This document shows positions 9,146-17,903 of a DNA stretch of 64,000 nt, piece after piece. Numbering within the stretch: the stretch's first letter is position 1; each line of letters opens with the position of its first letter. The notes below the pieces were generated by a model. The model searched no databases. It worked only from the letters and a program-made list of their open reading frames with translations, and was not told the DNA's origin. Origin of the DNA: Chloroflexi bacterium 54-19. GTDB lineage: Bacteria > Chloroflexota > Chloroflexia > Chloroheliales > Chloroheliaceae. The translations under genes and the position numbers were made by a program. The stretch lies in NCBI GenBank assembly GCA_001898225.1, contig MKTJ01000077.1, positions 628,352 to 692,351 of the forward strand, written 5' to 3'.

Positions 9146-9823
9146 TTAACGTTTGGCCGGTGGAATAATCAGGCGCTGGCCGGGTCTCAGACTACCGGGG
9201 CTGTCAATTCCATTAAATTCGGCAATGGAACGCCACATACCGGGTTTCTTATAGGCCCTGGCCGCAATTAAATCCAACCGGTCGCCTTCCCGAACTATAT
9301 AAATATCGCCTTCAATCGCGCCACTGGTCGGGTTCTGGCGGCCAAACGAATCGTCATCCTTAATCTGTTGGAGCCCAATCGTGACATTCGAACGGAGCGG
9401 GAGACCGTCTCTATTGAAATAAATAAATTCCTCGGAAAGGCTGGTGATAACCGCCTCGTAAGCCCAGTTCGTTCCCCACGAAAACATTACATTGGGAGGA
9501 GTTTTGATGGGGTCTGAGCCACCGGTTTCGATGCGGGCGGCATCCCACAGTTTTTTGGTTATTGAGCGGACATCGGTTGCGGTACTTTCCAGGGAAGTAT
9601 CGAAAAGCAAGGTTAACTGAGTCGTGCTAGGCCCGCCACCGGTAAATTCGGTAGCGGGAGTATCGCCGCCCTTGATGGCCTGGGGCTGCCAGCCAATCGT
9701 ACGGGTAATGGTATATTTTTCCGGGTTAAAGTGGCAGGTCAAAGTTTCCTGGGCTTTATTTTTCCAGAGAATTTTGATAGTAGCCTTATTGGCAGTCTGT
9801 ATATTCGAAAAATCTGTAGACAT
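9146..9823 (-). CDS. LysM-domain baseplate hub protein (Afp7/gp53-like)
   Basis: 225 aa. The N-terminal 165 residues (NKAQETLTCHFNPEKYTI, then LLFDTSLESTATDVR and FSWGT) match the CIS tube-initiator/Afp7 family. Residues about 170-222 are a LysM-like domain, IYIVREGDRLDLIAARAYK through LRPGQRLIIPP. In this family the domain contacts the hub and tube rather than peptidoglycan. It lies 24 bp upstream of the spike gene and 18 bp downstream of the 1896-aa gene, the usual place between tube and spike in Afp-type operons. ATG start with GTGGAG about 9 nt upstream. Confidence 0.9.
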   Translation of the reverse strand: MSTDFSNIQTANKATIKILWKNKAQETLTCHFNPEKYTITRTIGWQPQAIKGGDTPATEFTGGGPSTTQLTLLFDTSLESTATDVRSITKKLWDAARIETGGSDPIKTPPNVMFSWGTNWAYEAVITSLSEEFIYFNRDGLPLRSNVTIGLQQIKDDDSFGRQNPTSGAIEGDIYIVREGDRLDLIAARAYKKPGMWRSIAEFNGIDSPGSLRPGQRLIIPPAKR

Positions 9824-9841
9824 CTCGCTTTACTCCACTTA

Positions 9842-12800
9842 CTAGAAGAATTTGCCGTTTCCAGGCCCAAAACCACGGTCTCGCTCAATCATTAATTCAT
9901 CGCGCATAATCTGGTAGACCCTGCGAGCCAGTTTATCTATACTCTCCTGGTTATTAATAATATCTTCGATATTACTGTTGCTGCTGCTACTTACATTCTG
10001 GCTGGTGGTGTCATCAAGCCCAATTACTCGCTGGATATACTGCCCGGAGGCGTTATCGTTACGAAGGTGGGCCGGGTTAATTGGTGGGTGACTGTTTTGT
10101 TCGGACATGGGTTGATAACTCCTTTCAACGGTGGAACTTCCCCCGGAATAGGATGACGAAGAATAGTTATTCTGGTAACTCAGGCGGCCACTGTCGTCAG
10201 AACTAAAACCGTGATGGTTGTGGTCGTCGTGGTTATTGGAAAGGTGCCGCAGCAAAAGTTGTTCATTGGCAATGGCATGGTGTTCCAGGGTTTGGCCCAG
10301 GCTTGAAGTTTCGGGAATCCGGCCACCACCCAGCGAAGGCAGGGTCGACTGTTGGATGACGTGGGTCAACTCGTGGCCTATGAGGGCCTGACCGGACTGG
10401 GTATCGGGTTGGTAGCGGCCCGGCGCGAAATAGATATTCGAGCCGAGCGTAAAGGCTTCCGCGCCAACCTGTCTGGTCGCCTGGGCCGCTTCGTCACCGG
10501 TATGGACCCGCACATCCTGGAAGTGGGAGCCAAAAATCCCGGTCATTTTGCGCTGGACCTGGGTATCTAGATTCCGGCCAACCGAAGTTTTTATAACGTT
10601 GTGCAGGGCCGGTTGAGCCAGGGGAGCGTATGTAGCCGTTTGGGTTGTCCCGCTTGAGGCCGCTTTGCGCTGAATGGCTAAAGGTTGGAGAATCTCTCCC
10701 TGGCCGATATTGGGACCATTAGGGCTACTCCGGGCCGCCGCCGCTTCCAGGGGGGTGGCGTAATTCTGGCGCTCCGGGACCCGCACTTCGACCGTCCGAA
10801 TTTCCGGGGCAGGTCGGGCGAAATCGTCATCCGTAAACCCATCTGAGGCAGCTTCCTCATTTTGACCCACCGAACCGGGGCGGTTTACCGGGACATCCGT
10901 CATCCGTAACGGCGCAGCAGGGGCGAACCTTTCCACCACGGCTTCAGCGGCCTCCAGGTCGCTGCTAAACCGGTTTGAAGCTAAGGGTGGCGTGGCTCCG
11001 GGCAAATCAGGCTGGCGCTGGACAGTGGCTGATCGCGGCAGCGAAAGGGGCAATTGGCCTGGTTGGGCCGGGGTTACCGGGCTGCCAGGCTGAGGGGCGA
11101 AATTGTTCGCCTGGGCGGCGGCTTCCATGCGGTGGGCCAGTTCCAGCGACTGATTGGTATTTTCGAGGCTGGCAATCCGTTGCAAAAGCCGGTGGGTCTG
11201 TTCCAGGCGAGGTAGCTCCAACCGGGCCTGGTTGGTCGTTTCGCCGGTCTCGGCGGAAATCGCCCCATCGTCCGGCTGACCGTAAAAAGTTTGGCCCTGT
11301 TCGTAAGCCCTTAAGACTTCACCGGGCGTGGTATAAGAAAAACCGGGTTGACCGCCTGTAGGCTGGTCCGGGTTAAACGGCAGAGCATTGTGAGGAGCGT
11401 AATCGCTAACCTTGCGCCAGAGTAAAGGCGGCACCGCGTAGCTAAAGCCGGAGAAATTCCCAAAATCGGCCCCGGTGTTCGCACCAAAAGCGGACCCCGG
11501 CAAACTCCCGCCTTCGTTATTCAGGAAGCGCATTACCTGCCCGGTCGCCGCGCTCAACTGACCGACCGAAAAACCGGCGAAACGGCGCTGCAACTGGCCT
11601 ACCCAATCGCTCGTAATAGTAAAGCTCGAATTAGAAGCGGGTTGGGTCGGGTCGGCTACCCCGTTGCGCTGAATACGGGCGGAAGTTTCCCGGTTGACGT
11701 TATTCTGAAAACTAACCGGTTGGGCTGTAACACGCTGGACCGGGGTGGGTTGATTCTGATTGGCCGGAACGTCTATGGTGCGGGCTATCTCAGGCCGGGT
11801 TTGAACAGGGCTGGCATAGTCAGAAGCATCCGGGCTAAATGATGCCGGGCCTTGCTCAAAGCTAAAATAACCGTCTTGCTCGAAATTTCTTTCAAAATCG
11901 CCCGGACTTTGCGAAGTCTGGCGGGCCTGACGGCGGCGAAGGGTAAAGCTCAAAGGCTGGTTGCCGGCCAAATTATTTGTAGTCGCGCTACTCGAAACTG
12001 GACCCGAATTATCAAAGGAACGGGCAACACTGGCAGATAACCCGGGGTTATTGCTCAAAGATGACAGGTTCAGACCAGGCGTAGAAGTGGCCCGGAACTG
12101 TTCGAGAAAAGCGGACAACTGACCGGGGGCCTGTCTCAGGCGCTGCAACGCTCCGCTGCCACCGGGCAACCGCTCGACCATAAAACGATTTTCGGGGGTT
12201 AACCAGGCCGGTTCGAGACTGTTAGCGAAAAATTGGGGCTGGCTTAACCGGGAAACTTCAACCGCACCCGGCGTGTCAAACCCGGTAACGGTCAGGGTTC
12301 GCGGGCTAACTCCAGAAAGAGTAGGAATTGGCAAACCTTCAAAACCGGTTTCCCCGGCGACCTGGGCCGCATCAGGGCCGGTCGAGGTGGTTTGACCCTG
12401 AGTGGCTACCCTGGCAACGGTGTCATTATTGGCCTGGAAAGAAGAGCCGACCTGAGTTTCGGAATAAGGCCGGGGCGGTGTCGCTTCTTCCGGTTGAGAA
12501 ACCCTTTCTACAACTCTTTCTACGACAGTTTCGCGGACCAGCGGTTGGGAGGGTTGGTAAAATTGAGCGGCAGGGTAAGCCACTTCCGGGAAGCCACCTG
12601 AAGCGCCCTCGTCAAATTCGATATAATCGGCGGTGGCATCCGTTTGGCCGGGGCGGTGCGGGAAGGAACCGGGCCGGACCGTATAACTAAACGACGGTGC
12701 ATCAAAGTCAGGCGAAGTATTCCTGCCAAAGGCAGTAGTGGCACCGGGTTCATCAAGGTCAAGGCGCTTAAAGGCCCGTTGCAAGGCGGTTGGTTGAGGA

Positions 12801-15532
12801 CCGGCAGCCCGGATGGTTCCTGGAGACTGCCCGGCCCCACCCATATCCTCCGCAAACTGGCCTGATGTGGCAGCGCCGGTTACAGGTAAGGCTTGATTGG
12901 CAACTAATTCGCCAACAACAGCCCGGCCTGGTCCAGGCGTATCCAATGCGGTTTGAACCGCTTCACCTGTTTCAAAAACAGGCTGGCCTACGGCGTTCGC
13001 TTCCGAAGCTTCCAAAGCAGGCATATTAGCAACCGGGGCAGTTTGAGTTGGCCGGGTCGGGCTGTCCGAAGGGGAGCTACCAGTTTCAACCGGGGCCGCT
13101 TGCTCGCTAGCAACCCTTTCCACTTCTCCCGCTATAGTAGCATCGAGAGATGGATAAAACTGGTTGACCGGAGCCGTGCCGTCAAAATTCCAGGCTGGTT
13201 GAACTGAGGTCTGACCTGGACGGGCCTGGATGTTATTAGCTACAGGTCCGGCGGCCTGGATTTCCCGGTAAACAGCCGATTGGCCCTCACGGGTAACACC
13301 GAGTGTCGCGCTATCGCCCGGTCTGACTGTAGAGGTAGTCTGGGTCTGGGGAGCGACCGGCAAACTACGATTGATAACCGGGGCAGGGGTAACGGTTTCT
13401 ACCGCCAGGGTTTGCATAAACTGGGGCTGGAAACTGCTCAAGCCGGGATTGGGTTCGGCCAGGGAAAAAATCCGGTCCTGGGTTTCGGCGGCATCGGCAT
13501 CTGCTGCCATAGCGGTATCTAAGCGGCGTGGGCGGCGGCGGTCATAATAAACCCCGGCCCCACCCCCACTCCAGGCTTCAACACCTGATTCAGCGGACGG
13601 GCTTGCCGGTTCGCTCAACCGGCGGGCCAGGGGCAAAGAAGTTCGAGCTTCGACTCCCGGATTGTTCCGTAAGGTCGCGAGATTATTAGCCCAGGTCCGG
13701 GCCACCACCGGGAAATTGCCTCTTGTTCCACTAAATTGCCGCTCTTCGGAAGGAACTGCCGGATTACCCAGTAAGGAAGCGGGTATAGCCTCGTCAAACG
13801 GGAGGGGCGCGGCGGTAAACCGGGTTAAGCCGGCATCCCTGCCAGGTTGGAAAGTCCGCTCGATGGCGGCTTCTCCCGCTTGAAGGACGGTTCTACCGGA
13901 AACGGTTTGGCCCACCGGCTGGGCCGCACGTTGTGTTGTCCTTTGAGATTGAAGTTCGGTAGCAGCCAGGGCATCCGGTGAAACCAAAGGTTGGCCCGCT
14001 TCAACCGCAGCGGTCCTTTGAACCGGGAGTTGGGCTGTTTGAGAGGAGGCCGGGGTTTCAAGGGCCGGTTGCGGGTTGCCGGACGGTTCGGCAGTATTTT
14101 GCAAAAGGGCCGGTTTGGCTGCCTGGTTTTCAGCCTGGACTTCTATGGCATCAAAGGCCTGGGCCGGTTGCTGTACCGGAGTTGGCCAGGTTACGGGTGA
14201 AACAAAGTTGGTAGGCGTTTCAGGTAAGGGCTGGACCGCTTCCCGGACACGCCTGACTTCCGGTAACTCGCCGTGGGTCACTTGCGGTAAAGGAGCGGAC
14301 ACAGGGGCCACAGGCTGAACCGGGGCCTGGCTATAATTTAACGGTACAGGCGTGAAGGAGGCATCACCCGTATAGGGCCGGTTTGAAACCGGTTCAAAGG
14401 CCGCTTCTTCACCATAAATAGCTTTGTCCGCCGCCTGTTTGACCGAGCGATACCGGGCCAGGGTCGCTGGAACCGCAAAATGGCGGGCAACCGCTGCCGG
14501 GGTGGCTCCCAGGGTGTTGTTTGGGTTAGGAGCCTGGTACAAGACCGGGTTTGCAAGGCCGGGCTGGTAAGCGGTAGCTTCAAAAGTGCGCTGCAAGGCC
14601 CGGCTTAGAGCAGGTTGCGCGGGGACCGAGGCAAAGCCGCCCTGCGCAGAGCCATAACCGGTTTCTCTATATTCGCGTACAGGTTCGCGCTCGACCGCGC
14701 TGGAACCAGCCTGGAAGGCTGGTGCTGCCGGAGTTAAAGGGGCCGGGGTAATACTCGGTTGGCTGGTGGATACCTGGCCTGGTATGCCAGGTTGTACCTG
14801 GACCTCTGAATTTGTTATAACTGGTTGTGCGGTGGATTCCGCACCCGTTATTTCGGACAGGTTTGTTGTTACAGACCCCCGGCCAGACTGGGAAGGAGCT
14901 TGAGCCGGAGCCTGGAAAACTGGCGCGACCCTCCGCTCGACGACAGGTCCGGAAGGGCGTTCGGTAAGGGACCGGGCCGGTTCTGGTCTTTCGGGGTTGA
15001 GCAAATATTGGAGGTTAGCGGGTTGGAATTCTATCCGCCGGGCGACAGGCAATGGAGCCGAGCTTAAAGGCGTTTCCCAGGGTAAAGTCGCCGGGGCCGG
15101 GCTGGCATAATCGGCCTGGTAACTTTGGGAAATAAGCGGTTCGGAGGGAGTGAAATAGGCAGGTTCCTGGGCATAGCCAAAATCTTCTGTTTCAAAACTC
15201 TCATAGGCTTCGAAACCGTCTTCGACCTGGGAGTGGCGGCGGGGTTGGTGTTCAGGTTGGTAGCGGTAAGACCTCTGGACCGGCCCAAACGAATTTATAA
15301 AAGCCGAGTTGCGGGAAATTACGCCCCATCCAATGGAACGTCGAATCGGGCTGAAAGCCCCTCCGACATTTAGGACACGCTGAATTACCGAATTTTCGCG
15401 GTTAAAGTAACGGGCCGCAAACTGGGCCGTTTTAAGAGCCTGTGGTTGAAAGTTTTCCAGGCGAGCCGGGCGGAGAGGAGTGTGGTCTAAGACCCGCCGG
15501 AGAATTGAAGTTTGAACTTTCTGCCCTGCCAT
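9842..15532 (-). CDS. Giant low-complexity protein with C-terminal eCIS DUF4157 (HELTH) domain
   Basis: 1896 aa, by far the longest gene of the locus. Residues 1-1600 are low-complexity: rich in Q, P, A, T, S, R and E, with scattered short VQR, ERVVERV and PVQP motifs and no recognisable fold. Around residue 1620 begins the DUF4157 domain: VGRNLDTQVQRKMTGIFG, FQDVRVHTGDEAA, AEAFTLGSNIYFAPG, then GHELTHVIQQ. The HExxH-like zinc motif (HELTH) is at residues 1720-1724. A ~150-residue tail includes a His/Asp-rich stretch. DUF4157 proteins are frequent in eCIS loci and have been proposed as effectors or maturation peptidases. Length and position (after the third tube gene) also allow a lumen scaffold or length-determining role; no tape measure is otherwise visible. 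ATG start, weak ribosome site. Confidence 0.75.
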   Translation of the reverse strand: MAGQKVQTSILRRVLDHTPLRPARLENFQPQALKTAQFAARYFNRENSVIQRVLNVGGAFSPIRRSIGWGVISRNSAFINSFGPVQRSYRYQPEHQPRRHSQVEDGFEAYESFETEDFGYAQEPAYFTPSEPLISQSYQADYASPAPATLPWETPLSSAPLPVARRIEFQPANLQYLLNPERPEPARSLTERPSGPVVERRVAPVFQAPAQAPSQSGRGSVTTNLSEITGAESTAQPVITNSEVQVQPGIPGQVSTSQPSITPAPLTPAAPAFQAGSSAVEREPVREYRETGYGSAQGGFASVPAQPALSRALQRTFEATAYQPGLANPVLYQAPNPNNTLGATPAAVARHFAVPATLARYRSVKQAADKAIYGEEAAFEPVSNRPYTGDASFTPVPLNYSQAPVQPVAPVSAPLPQVTHGELPEVRRVREAVQPLPETPTNFVSPVTWPTPVQQPAQAFDAIEVQAENQAAKPALLQNTAEPSGNPQPALETPASSQTAQLPVQRTAAVEAGQPLVSPDALAATELQSQRTTQRAAQPVGQTVSGRTVLQAGEAAIERTFQPGRDAGLTRFTAAPLPFDEAIPASLLGNPAVPSEERQFSGTRGNFPVVARTWANNLATLRNNPGVEARTSLPLARRLSEPASPSAESGVEAWSGGGAGVYYDRRRPRRLDTAMAADADAAETQDRIFSLAEPNPGLSSFQPQFMQTLAVETVTPAPVINRSLPVAPQTQTTSTVRPGDSATLGVTREGQSAVYREIQAAGPVANNIQARPGQTSVQPAWNFDGTAPVNQFYPSLDATIAGEVERVASEQAAPVETGSSPSDSPTRPTQTAPVANMPALEASEANAVGQPVFETGEAVQTALDTPGPGRAVVGELVANQALPVTGAATSGQFAEDMGGAGQSPGTIRAAGPQPTALQRAFKRLDLDEPGATTAFGRNTSPDFDAPSFSYTVRPGSFPHRPGQTDATADYIEFDEGASGGFPEVAYPAAQFYQPSQPLVRETVVERVVERVSQPEEATPPRPYSETQVGSSFQANNDTVARVATQGQTTSTGPDAAQVAGETGFEGLPIPTLSGVSPRTLTVTGFDTPGAVEVSRLSQPQFFANSLEPAWLTPENRFMVERLPGGSGALQRLRQAPGQLSAFLEQFRATSTPGLNLSSLSNNPGLSASVARSFDNSGPVSSSATTNNLAGNQPLSFTLRRRQARQTSQSPGDFERNFEQDGYFSFEQGPASFSPDASDYASPVQTRPEIARTIDVPANQNQPTPVQRVTAQPVSFQNNVNRETSARIQRNGVADPTQPASNSSFTITSDWVGQLQRRFAGFSVGQLSAATGQVMRFLNNEGGSLPGSAFGANTGADFGNFSGFSYAVPPLLWRKVSDYAPHNALPFNPDQPTGGQPGFSYTTPGEVLRAYEQGQTFYGQPDDGAISAETGETTNQARLELPRLEQTHRLLQRIASLENTNQSLELAHRMEAAAQANNFAPQPGSPVTPAQPGQLPLSLPRSATVQRQPDLPGATPPLASNRFSSDLEAAEAVVERFAPAAPLRMTDVPVNRPGSVGQNEEAASDGFTDDDFARPAPEIRTVEVRVPERQNYATPLEAAAARSSPNGPNIGQGEILQPLAIQRKAASSGTTQTATYAPLAQPALHNVIKTSVGRNLDTQVQRKMTGIFGSHFQDVRVHTGDEAAQATRQVGAEAFTLGSNIYFAPGRYQPDTQSGQALIGHELTHVIQQSTLPSLGGGRIPETSSLGQTLEHHAIANEQLLLRHLSNNHDDHNHHGFSSDDSGRLSYQNNYSSSSYSGGSSTVERSYQPMSEQNSHPPINPAHLRNDNASGQYIQRVIGLDDTTSQNVSSSSNSNIEDIINNQESIDKLARRVYQIMRDELMIERDRGFGPGNGKFF

Positions 15533-15602
15533 GCGCCTGTTTGCCTTTTCTCTAACTTGAAACCGGTAAAAATCTGTCTGGTAGCTTTCGAAAACTTACC
15601 CG

Positions 15603-16058
15603 CTAATTGGCAACAAGCTGGAAGAAATCGTAAGCCAGTTCGATAGTCTCGGTCATGTGTTCGTTATTCTTGGAATTGAGGCTCGGCCCGGTCCATTTAA
15701 TCGGGTAAGCCCCGGTAAGCTGCCATCTTTTGGTGACAGCGCCCTCACCATCATACAAAATGATGGTTACATTCTTCTTCTGGATTGTCCCCAGGGCCGT
15801 ATTCTTATACCAGGTCCAGAGGGCATTGGAGAGGGTATAACCGTTTTTGAGAGTTATATTGGTGAAATTGGTGCGGTCCGGCAAATGATGAACGTGAGAA
15901 TTTAGGCCGCCTTCTTTAACCTTATACGTTTCCGTAGAAACACTCAGGCCAGTGCATTCCGTAAAAAAAGACTCAATAACTCCATCAAGTTCAACCCAGA
16001 AACAATTTGAAGAGTAATAATCTGGGGTTAAAGTTGTCGAAGCTCCAGGATCAGGCAT
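15603..16058 (-). CDS. Tail tube protein, gp19 / TIGR02241 family (third tube gene)
   Basis: 151 aa, typical for the family. Signature elements: FWVELDGVIESFFTECTGLSV near the N-terminus, a middle segment LKNGYTLSNALWTWYKNT, and YPIKWTGPSLNS with a C-terminal TIELAYDFFQL. It is more diverged from the other two tube proteins than they are from each other. In Afp-type systems such a protein usually forms the tube-baseplate adaptor ring (Afp5-like) rather than the main tube. ATG start; the Shine-Dalgarno AGGGAG overlaps the stop codon of the DUF6760-like frame, so translation of the two is coupled. Confidence 0.9.
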   Translation of the reverse strand: MPDPGASTTLTPDYYSSNCFWVELDGVIESFFTECTGLSVSTETYKVKEGGLNSHVHHLPDRTNFTNITLKNGYTLSNALWTWYKNTALGTIQKKNVTIILYDGEGAVTKRWQLTGAYPIKWTGPSLNSKNNEHMTETIELAYDFFQLVAN

Positions 16059-16069
16059 TTTAAAACTCC

Positions 16070-16234
16070 CTATTCATCCGTTTTGCTAAGTCTTTCATTT
16101 ATCCGGCTTATTTCTTCTACCCACTGTCGCCGGGAAACATGGTCAAGGTTTAGAATATCATCAATGGACCAGTGAAAATAATAGGCGATATAAGCTACCT
16201 CCTCGGTTATCTGTTCCGAAGGGTAGCTTACTAT
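16070..16234 (-). CDS. DUF6760-like 54-codon frame, probably expressed by -1 frameshift from the preceding gene
   Basis: This frame encodes a conserved-looking eCIS peptide (EEVAYIAYYFHW, DDILNLDHVSRRQW, EEISRINERL) and stops with TAG at 16070-16072. I recall a short protein of this type, DUF6760, beside tube genes in many eCIS loci. The frame has no ATG, GTG or TTG between its upstream in-frame stop (TAA, 41 bases 5' of the slip site) and the conserved part; only ATA occurs where a start would be needed. A -1 slip on the G GGG GGA heptamer at 16234-16240 joins it in phase to the 127-aa upstream protein, giving a product of about 181 aa. Alternatives are initiation at ATA or an under-called G run that hides a simple fusion gene. 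Confidence 0.7.
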   Translation of the reverse strand: MVSYPSEQITEEVAYIAYYFHWSIDDILNLDHVSRRQWVEEISRINERLSKTDE

Positions 16235-16240
16235 CCCCCC
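16191..16240 (-). promoter_or_regulatory. Putative programmed -1 ribosomal frameshift signal (slippery heptamer plus hairpin)
   Basis: On the minus strand the zero frame reads GTG GGG GGA TAG. The bases G GGG GGA (16240 down to 16234) form a canonical X XXY YYZ slippery heptamer directly before the stop. Three bases later begins TAAGCTACC (16222-16230), which pairs perfectly with GGTAGCTTA (16191-16199). Inside it CTTCGG pairs with CCGAGG (one G-U), so the hairpin has about 15 bp with a single bulged A and a 9-nt loop. Heptamer, stop, hairpin and an open -1 frame without start codon together match the tail-assembly-chaperone frameshift cassette of tailed phages. Confidence 0.7.
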
Positions 16241-16614
16241 ACTCCCACAGACGGGGTCGCCTCCTGTTCGTTATCCGATTCGAACGGGCGGCCACAGGTC
16301 GGACAAATTGTATCATCCATGGTGCTGGAATTAATCCGGTTATACATGGCCTGTAAGTACCCCAGGTCGCTGGCAAACAGGTGTTCAATTATACCGGCAT
16401 TAACACCATCCAGGGTACCCAGACGAGTTACCACCCTGGACAGGAGTAAAATGGTTAAATAAGCCTGGTTGCCTCGCACTCGCGGATCGCGAAGGGGGGT
16501 AATTTCGTCCATCGCTGTCGCCAGGCGCATAGTGCCTTTGCGATGTAAATTGCCCTCCTGGTCTACAAAACCTTTAGGTAAAATAAATTCGTATTCAGTC
16601 TGGAAGCCTGCCAT
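16231..16614 (-). CDS. eCIS tail-assembly-chaperone-like protein with CxxC motif (zero-frame product)
   Basis: 127 aa. The N-terminus FQTEYEFILPKGFVDQEGNL HRKGTMRLATAMDE (split here by length) is typical of a conserved eCIS protein encoded between tube genes. The middle is helical (AYLTILLLSRVVTRLG, IIEHLFASDLGYLQAMYNRI), and the end contains CPTCGRPFE. I choose ATG at 16612-16614 because AAGGAG lies 8 nt upstream; a GTG 9 bases earlier overlaps that Shine-Dalgarno. Position, small size, helical character and the adjoining -1 frame suggest the equivalent of the phage G/E tail chaperone, with the frameshifted form as GT/E+E'. The chaperone role is inference. Confidence 0.7.
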   Translation of the reverse strand: MAGFQTEYEFILPKGFVDQEGNLHRKGTMRLATAMDEITPLRDPRVRGNQAYLTILLLSRVVTRLGTLDGVNAGIIEHLFASDLGYLQAMYNRINSSTMDDTICPTCGRPFESDNEQEATPSVGVGG

Positions 16615-16644
16615 TAAAGGCACTCCTTAATCTAGTTCCTAAGC

Positions 16645-16728
16645 GTAGCAATGACTTTAATCGCTCCAGCCGGGGCCAAACGATTAAAGTCGCCGCTACA
16701 AATATCCATTCTGAACTCTCCAGAGTTC
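16645..16728 (-). other. Two hairpins between second tube gene and chaperone-like gene
   Basis: In the 138-bp gap, GACTTTAATCG-type arms at 16653-16663 and 16681-16691 pair over 11 bp and are extended by GTAGC/GCTAC (16645-16649, 16695-16699) across a 3-nt internal loop. A second element, GAACTCT-CC-AGAGTTC, occupies 16713-16728. No U-tract follows on the minus strand, so these look like mRNA-stabilising, processing or attenuation structures rather than full terminators. Confidence 0.55.
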
Positions 16729-16752
16729 TTTTTCAAAACCTTGCCGCCGGGG

Positions 16753-17214
16753 TTAGGAGTTATAACCTGTAACGTTCATACCCGAATGCTCAATGGTAAC
16801 GGTAACGGCCAGCGGGTCATTACCCTTGGCTGAAAGGGAACCAAAAGAATACTTGGAAACCCAGGCCCTGGCAAACTCAAAGGTGAATTCCGGCTTACCT
16901 TCCAGGTCGTAAAGGACCAAGCTAATCGTAGTACGAGCAGCCTCGACCTTCTGGTTTACAATTTCGTCGTACCATTTCTTAATCGGGTCATCTTTGAAAG
17001 CGGCGTACTTCAAAGTTAATTTGCCGGATTTAAGCGGCATCGCGCCCAGGGCCTTGACGATAACGATCTTGCCGTTTTTCATCGATTGCTGGACTTCAAC
17101 AACATCGCTCTCGTCTTCAATCCCGGAAACTTCCTGGATTGTATCAATCTTATTACCGTTCAGGTCAAGGTAAAACCGGTTGGCTACTACCGGGTTAAAA
17201 TATGTCTCAGGCAT
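16753..17214 (-). CDS. Tail tube protein, gp19 / TIGR02241 family (second tube gene)
   Basis: 153 aa. Closely parallels the first tube protein: RFYLDLNGNKIDTIQEVSGI, DVVEVQQSMKNGKIVIVKALG, then GKLTLKYAAFKDDPIKKWYD, and C-terminal DPLAVTVTIEHSGMNV-x-GYNS. These are inner-tube subunits; the hexameric rings stack inside the sheath and are propelled outward on contraction. Two near-identical-length tube genes in tandem are common in Afp/PVC-type loci. ATG start with a strong Shine-Dalgarno (TGGAGG). Flanked on both sides by strong hairpins. Confidence 0.93.
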   Translation of the reverse strand: MPETYFNPVVANRFYLDLNGNKIDTIQEVSGIEDESDVVEVQQSMKNGKIVIVKALGAMPLKSGKLTLKYAAFKDDPIKKWYDEIVNQKVEAARTTISLVLYDLEGKPEFTFEFARAWVSKYSFGSLSAKGNDPLAVTVTIEHSGMNVTGYNS

Positions 17215-17253
17215 TAAGAATCCTCCAATAACGCTACTTATTTCAAGCTGTAA

Positions 17254-17325
17254 GGAAGCCGGTTAATCTTGCTAATAAATTCAGACTTTTATGGCCTGAA
17301 TCACTCTAACTGTTACCAGGCTTCC
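17254..17325 (-). other. Hairpin between first and second tube genes
   Basis: GGAAGCCGGT (from 17254) pairs with ACC-A-GGCTTCC (to 17325): 10 bp with one bulged base, enclosing a smaller TTCAG/CTGAA stem. It fills most of the 138-bp gap between the tube genes. No U-tract is seen on the transcribed strand, so processing or differential stability is more likely than termination. Confidence 0.45.
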
Positions 17326-17352
17326 GACTCGGCTACAACTAAATATAAAAGA

Positions 17353-17820
17353 TTAGCTGTTGTAACCTGCAACTGAAACACCTTCATGCTCGATAGTGAG
17401 AGTAATGGTAACCGGGTCGTTACCTTTAGAGGTAAAGTTCGAGAATGAACGCTTGGACGGCCATGCATTCTTGAAGTTAAAGCGCATTTCTTCTTCGTAC
17501 AGGAGGTTATAAAGAACAATTGAAATGTTCTGACGGGCAGTTGCCATTTTACCCTGGATAACATCGGTCCGCCATTTCAGAATCGGATCGTCCTTAAAGG
17601 CCACATACTTCAGGGTGATTTTGCCGGTTTTGACCGGGGTAGCGCCAGGGGTCTTAATAGTGACGACTTTGCCATCCTTGGTAGATTGGACCAATTCGGC
17701 AACATCCGTTTCAATATCCAGGCCCGAAACTTCCTGGATGGCTGATACTTGGATACCGCCCATGTCAAGAAAAAACCTGTTACTAATTAATGGATCCTGT
17801 TTGAGTGTTACACCAGGCAT
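17353..17820 (-). CDS. Major tail tube protein, gp19 / TIGR02241 family (first tube gene)
   Basis: 155 aa. Contains RFFLDMGGIQVSAIQEVSGL, the charged DVAELVQSTKDGKVVTIKTPG, then GKITLKYVAFKDDPILKW and the conserved C-terminal DPVTITLTIEHEGVSV-x-GYNS. It lies 83 bp downstream of the sheath gene with AGAAGGAG before the ATG, so it probably is translated at high level together with the sheath. By position it is the likely main tube subunit (Afp1-like); the second tube gene may instead form part of the tube or its end rings. Confidence 0.93.
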   Translation of the reverse strand: MPGVTLKQDPLISNRFFLDMGGIQVSAIQEVSGLDIETDVAELVQSTKDGKVVTIKTPGATPVKTGKITLKYVAFKDDPILKWRTDVIQGKMATARQNISIVLYNLLYEEEMRFNFKNAWPSKRSFSNFTSKGNDPVTITLTIEHEGVSVAGYNS

Positions 17821-17903
17821 TGTTAACTCCTTCTAGCTTATACTAGGGTCGGACCCGGCGTGGTCAGGTTATTATACCCAACCACGCCAGACCGGGACCA
17901 ATC

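Noticed and set aside
16161..16388. 75-codon minus-strand frame overlapping the chaperone end and the DUF6760-like frame
   Set aside because: It is the third frame of the same DNA; composition is not protein-like and it conflicts with two better-supported frames.
16713..16733. Plus-strand terminator (GAACTCT-CC-AGAGTTC followed by TTTTTC)
   Set aside because: No plus-strand gene leads into it; more likely part of the minus-strand intergenic structure.
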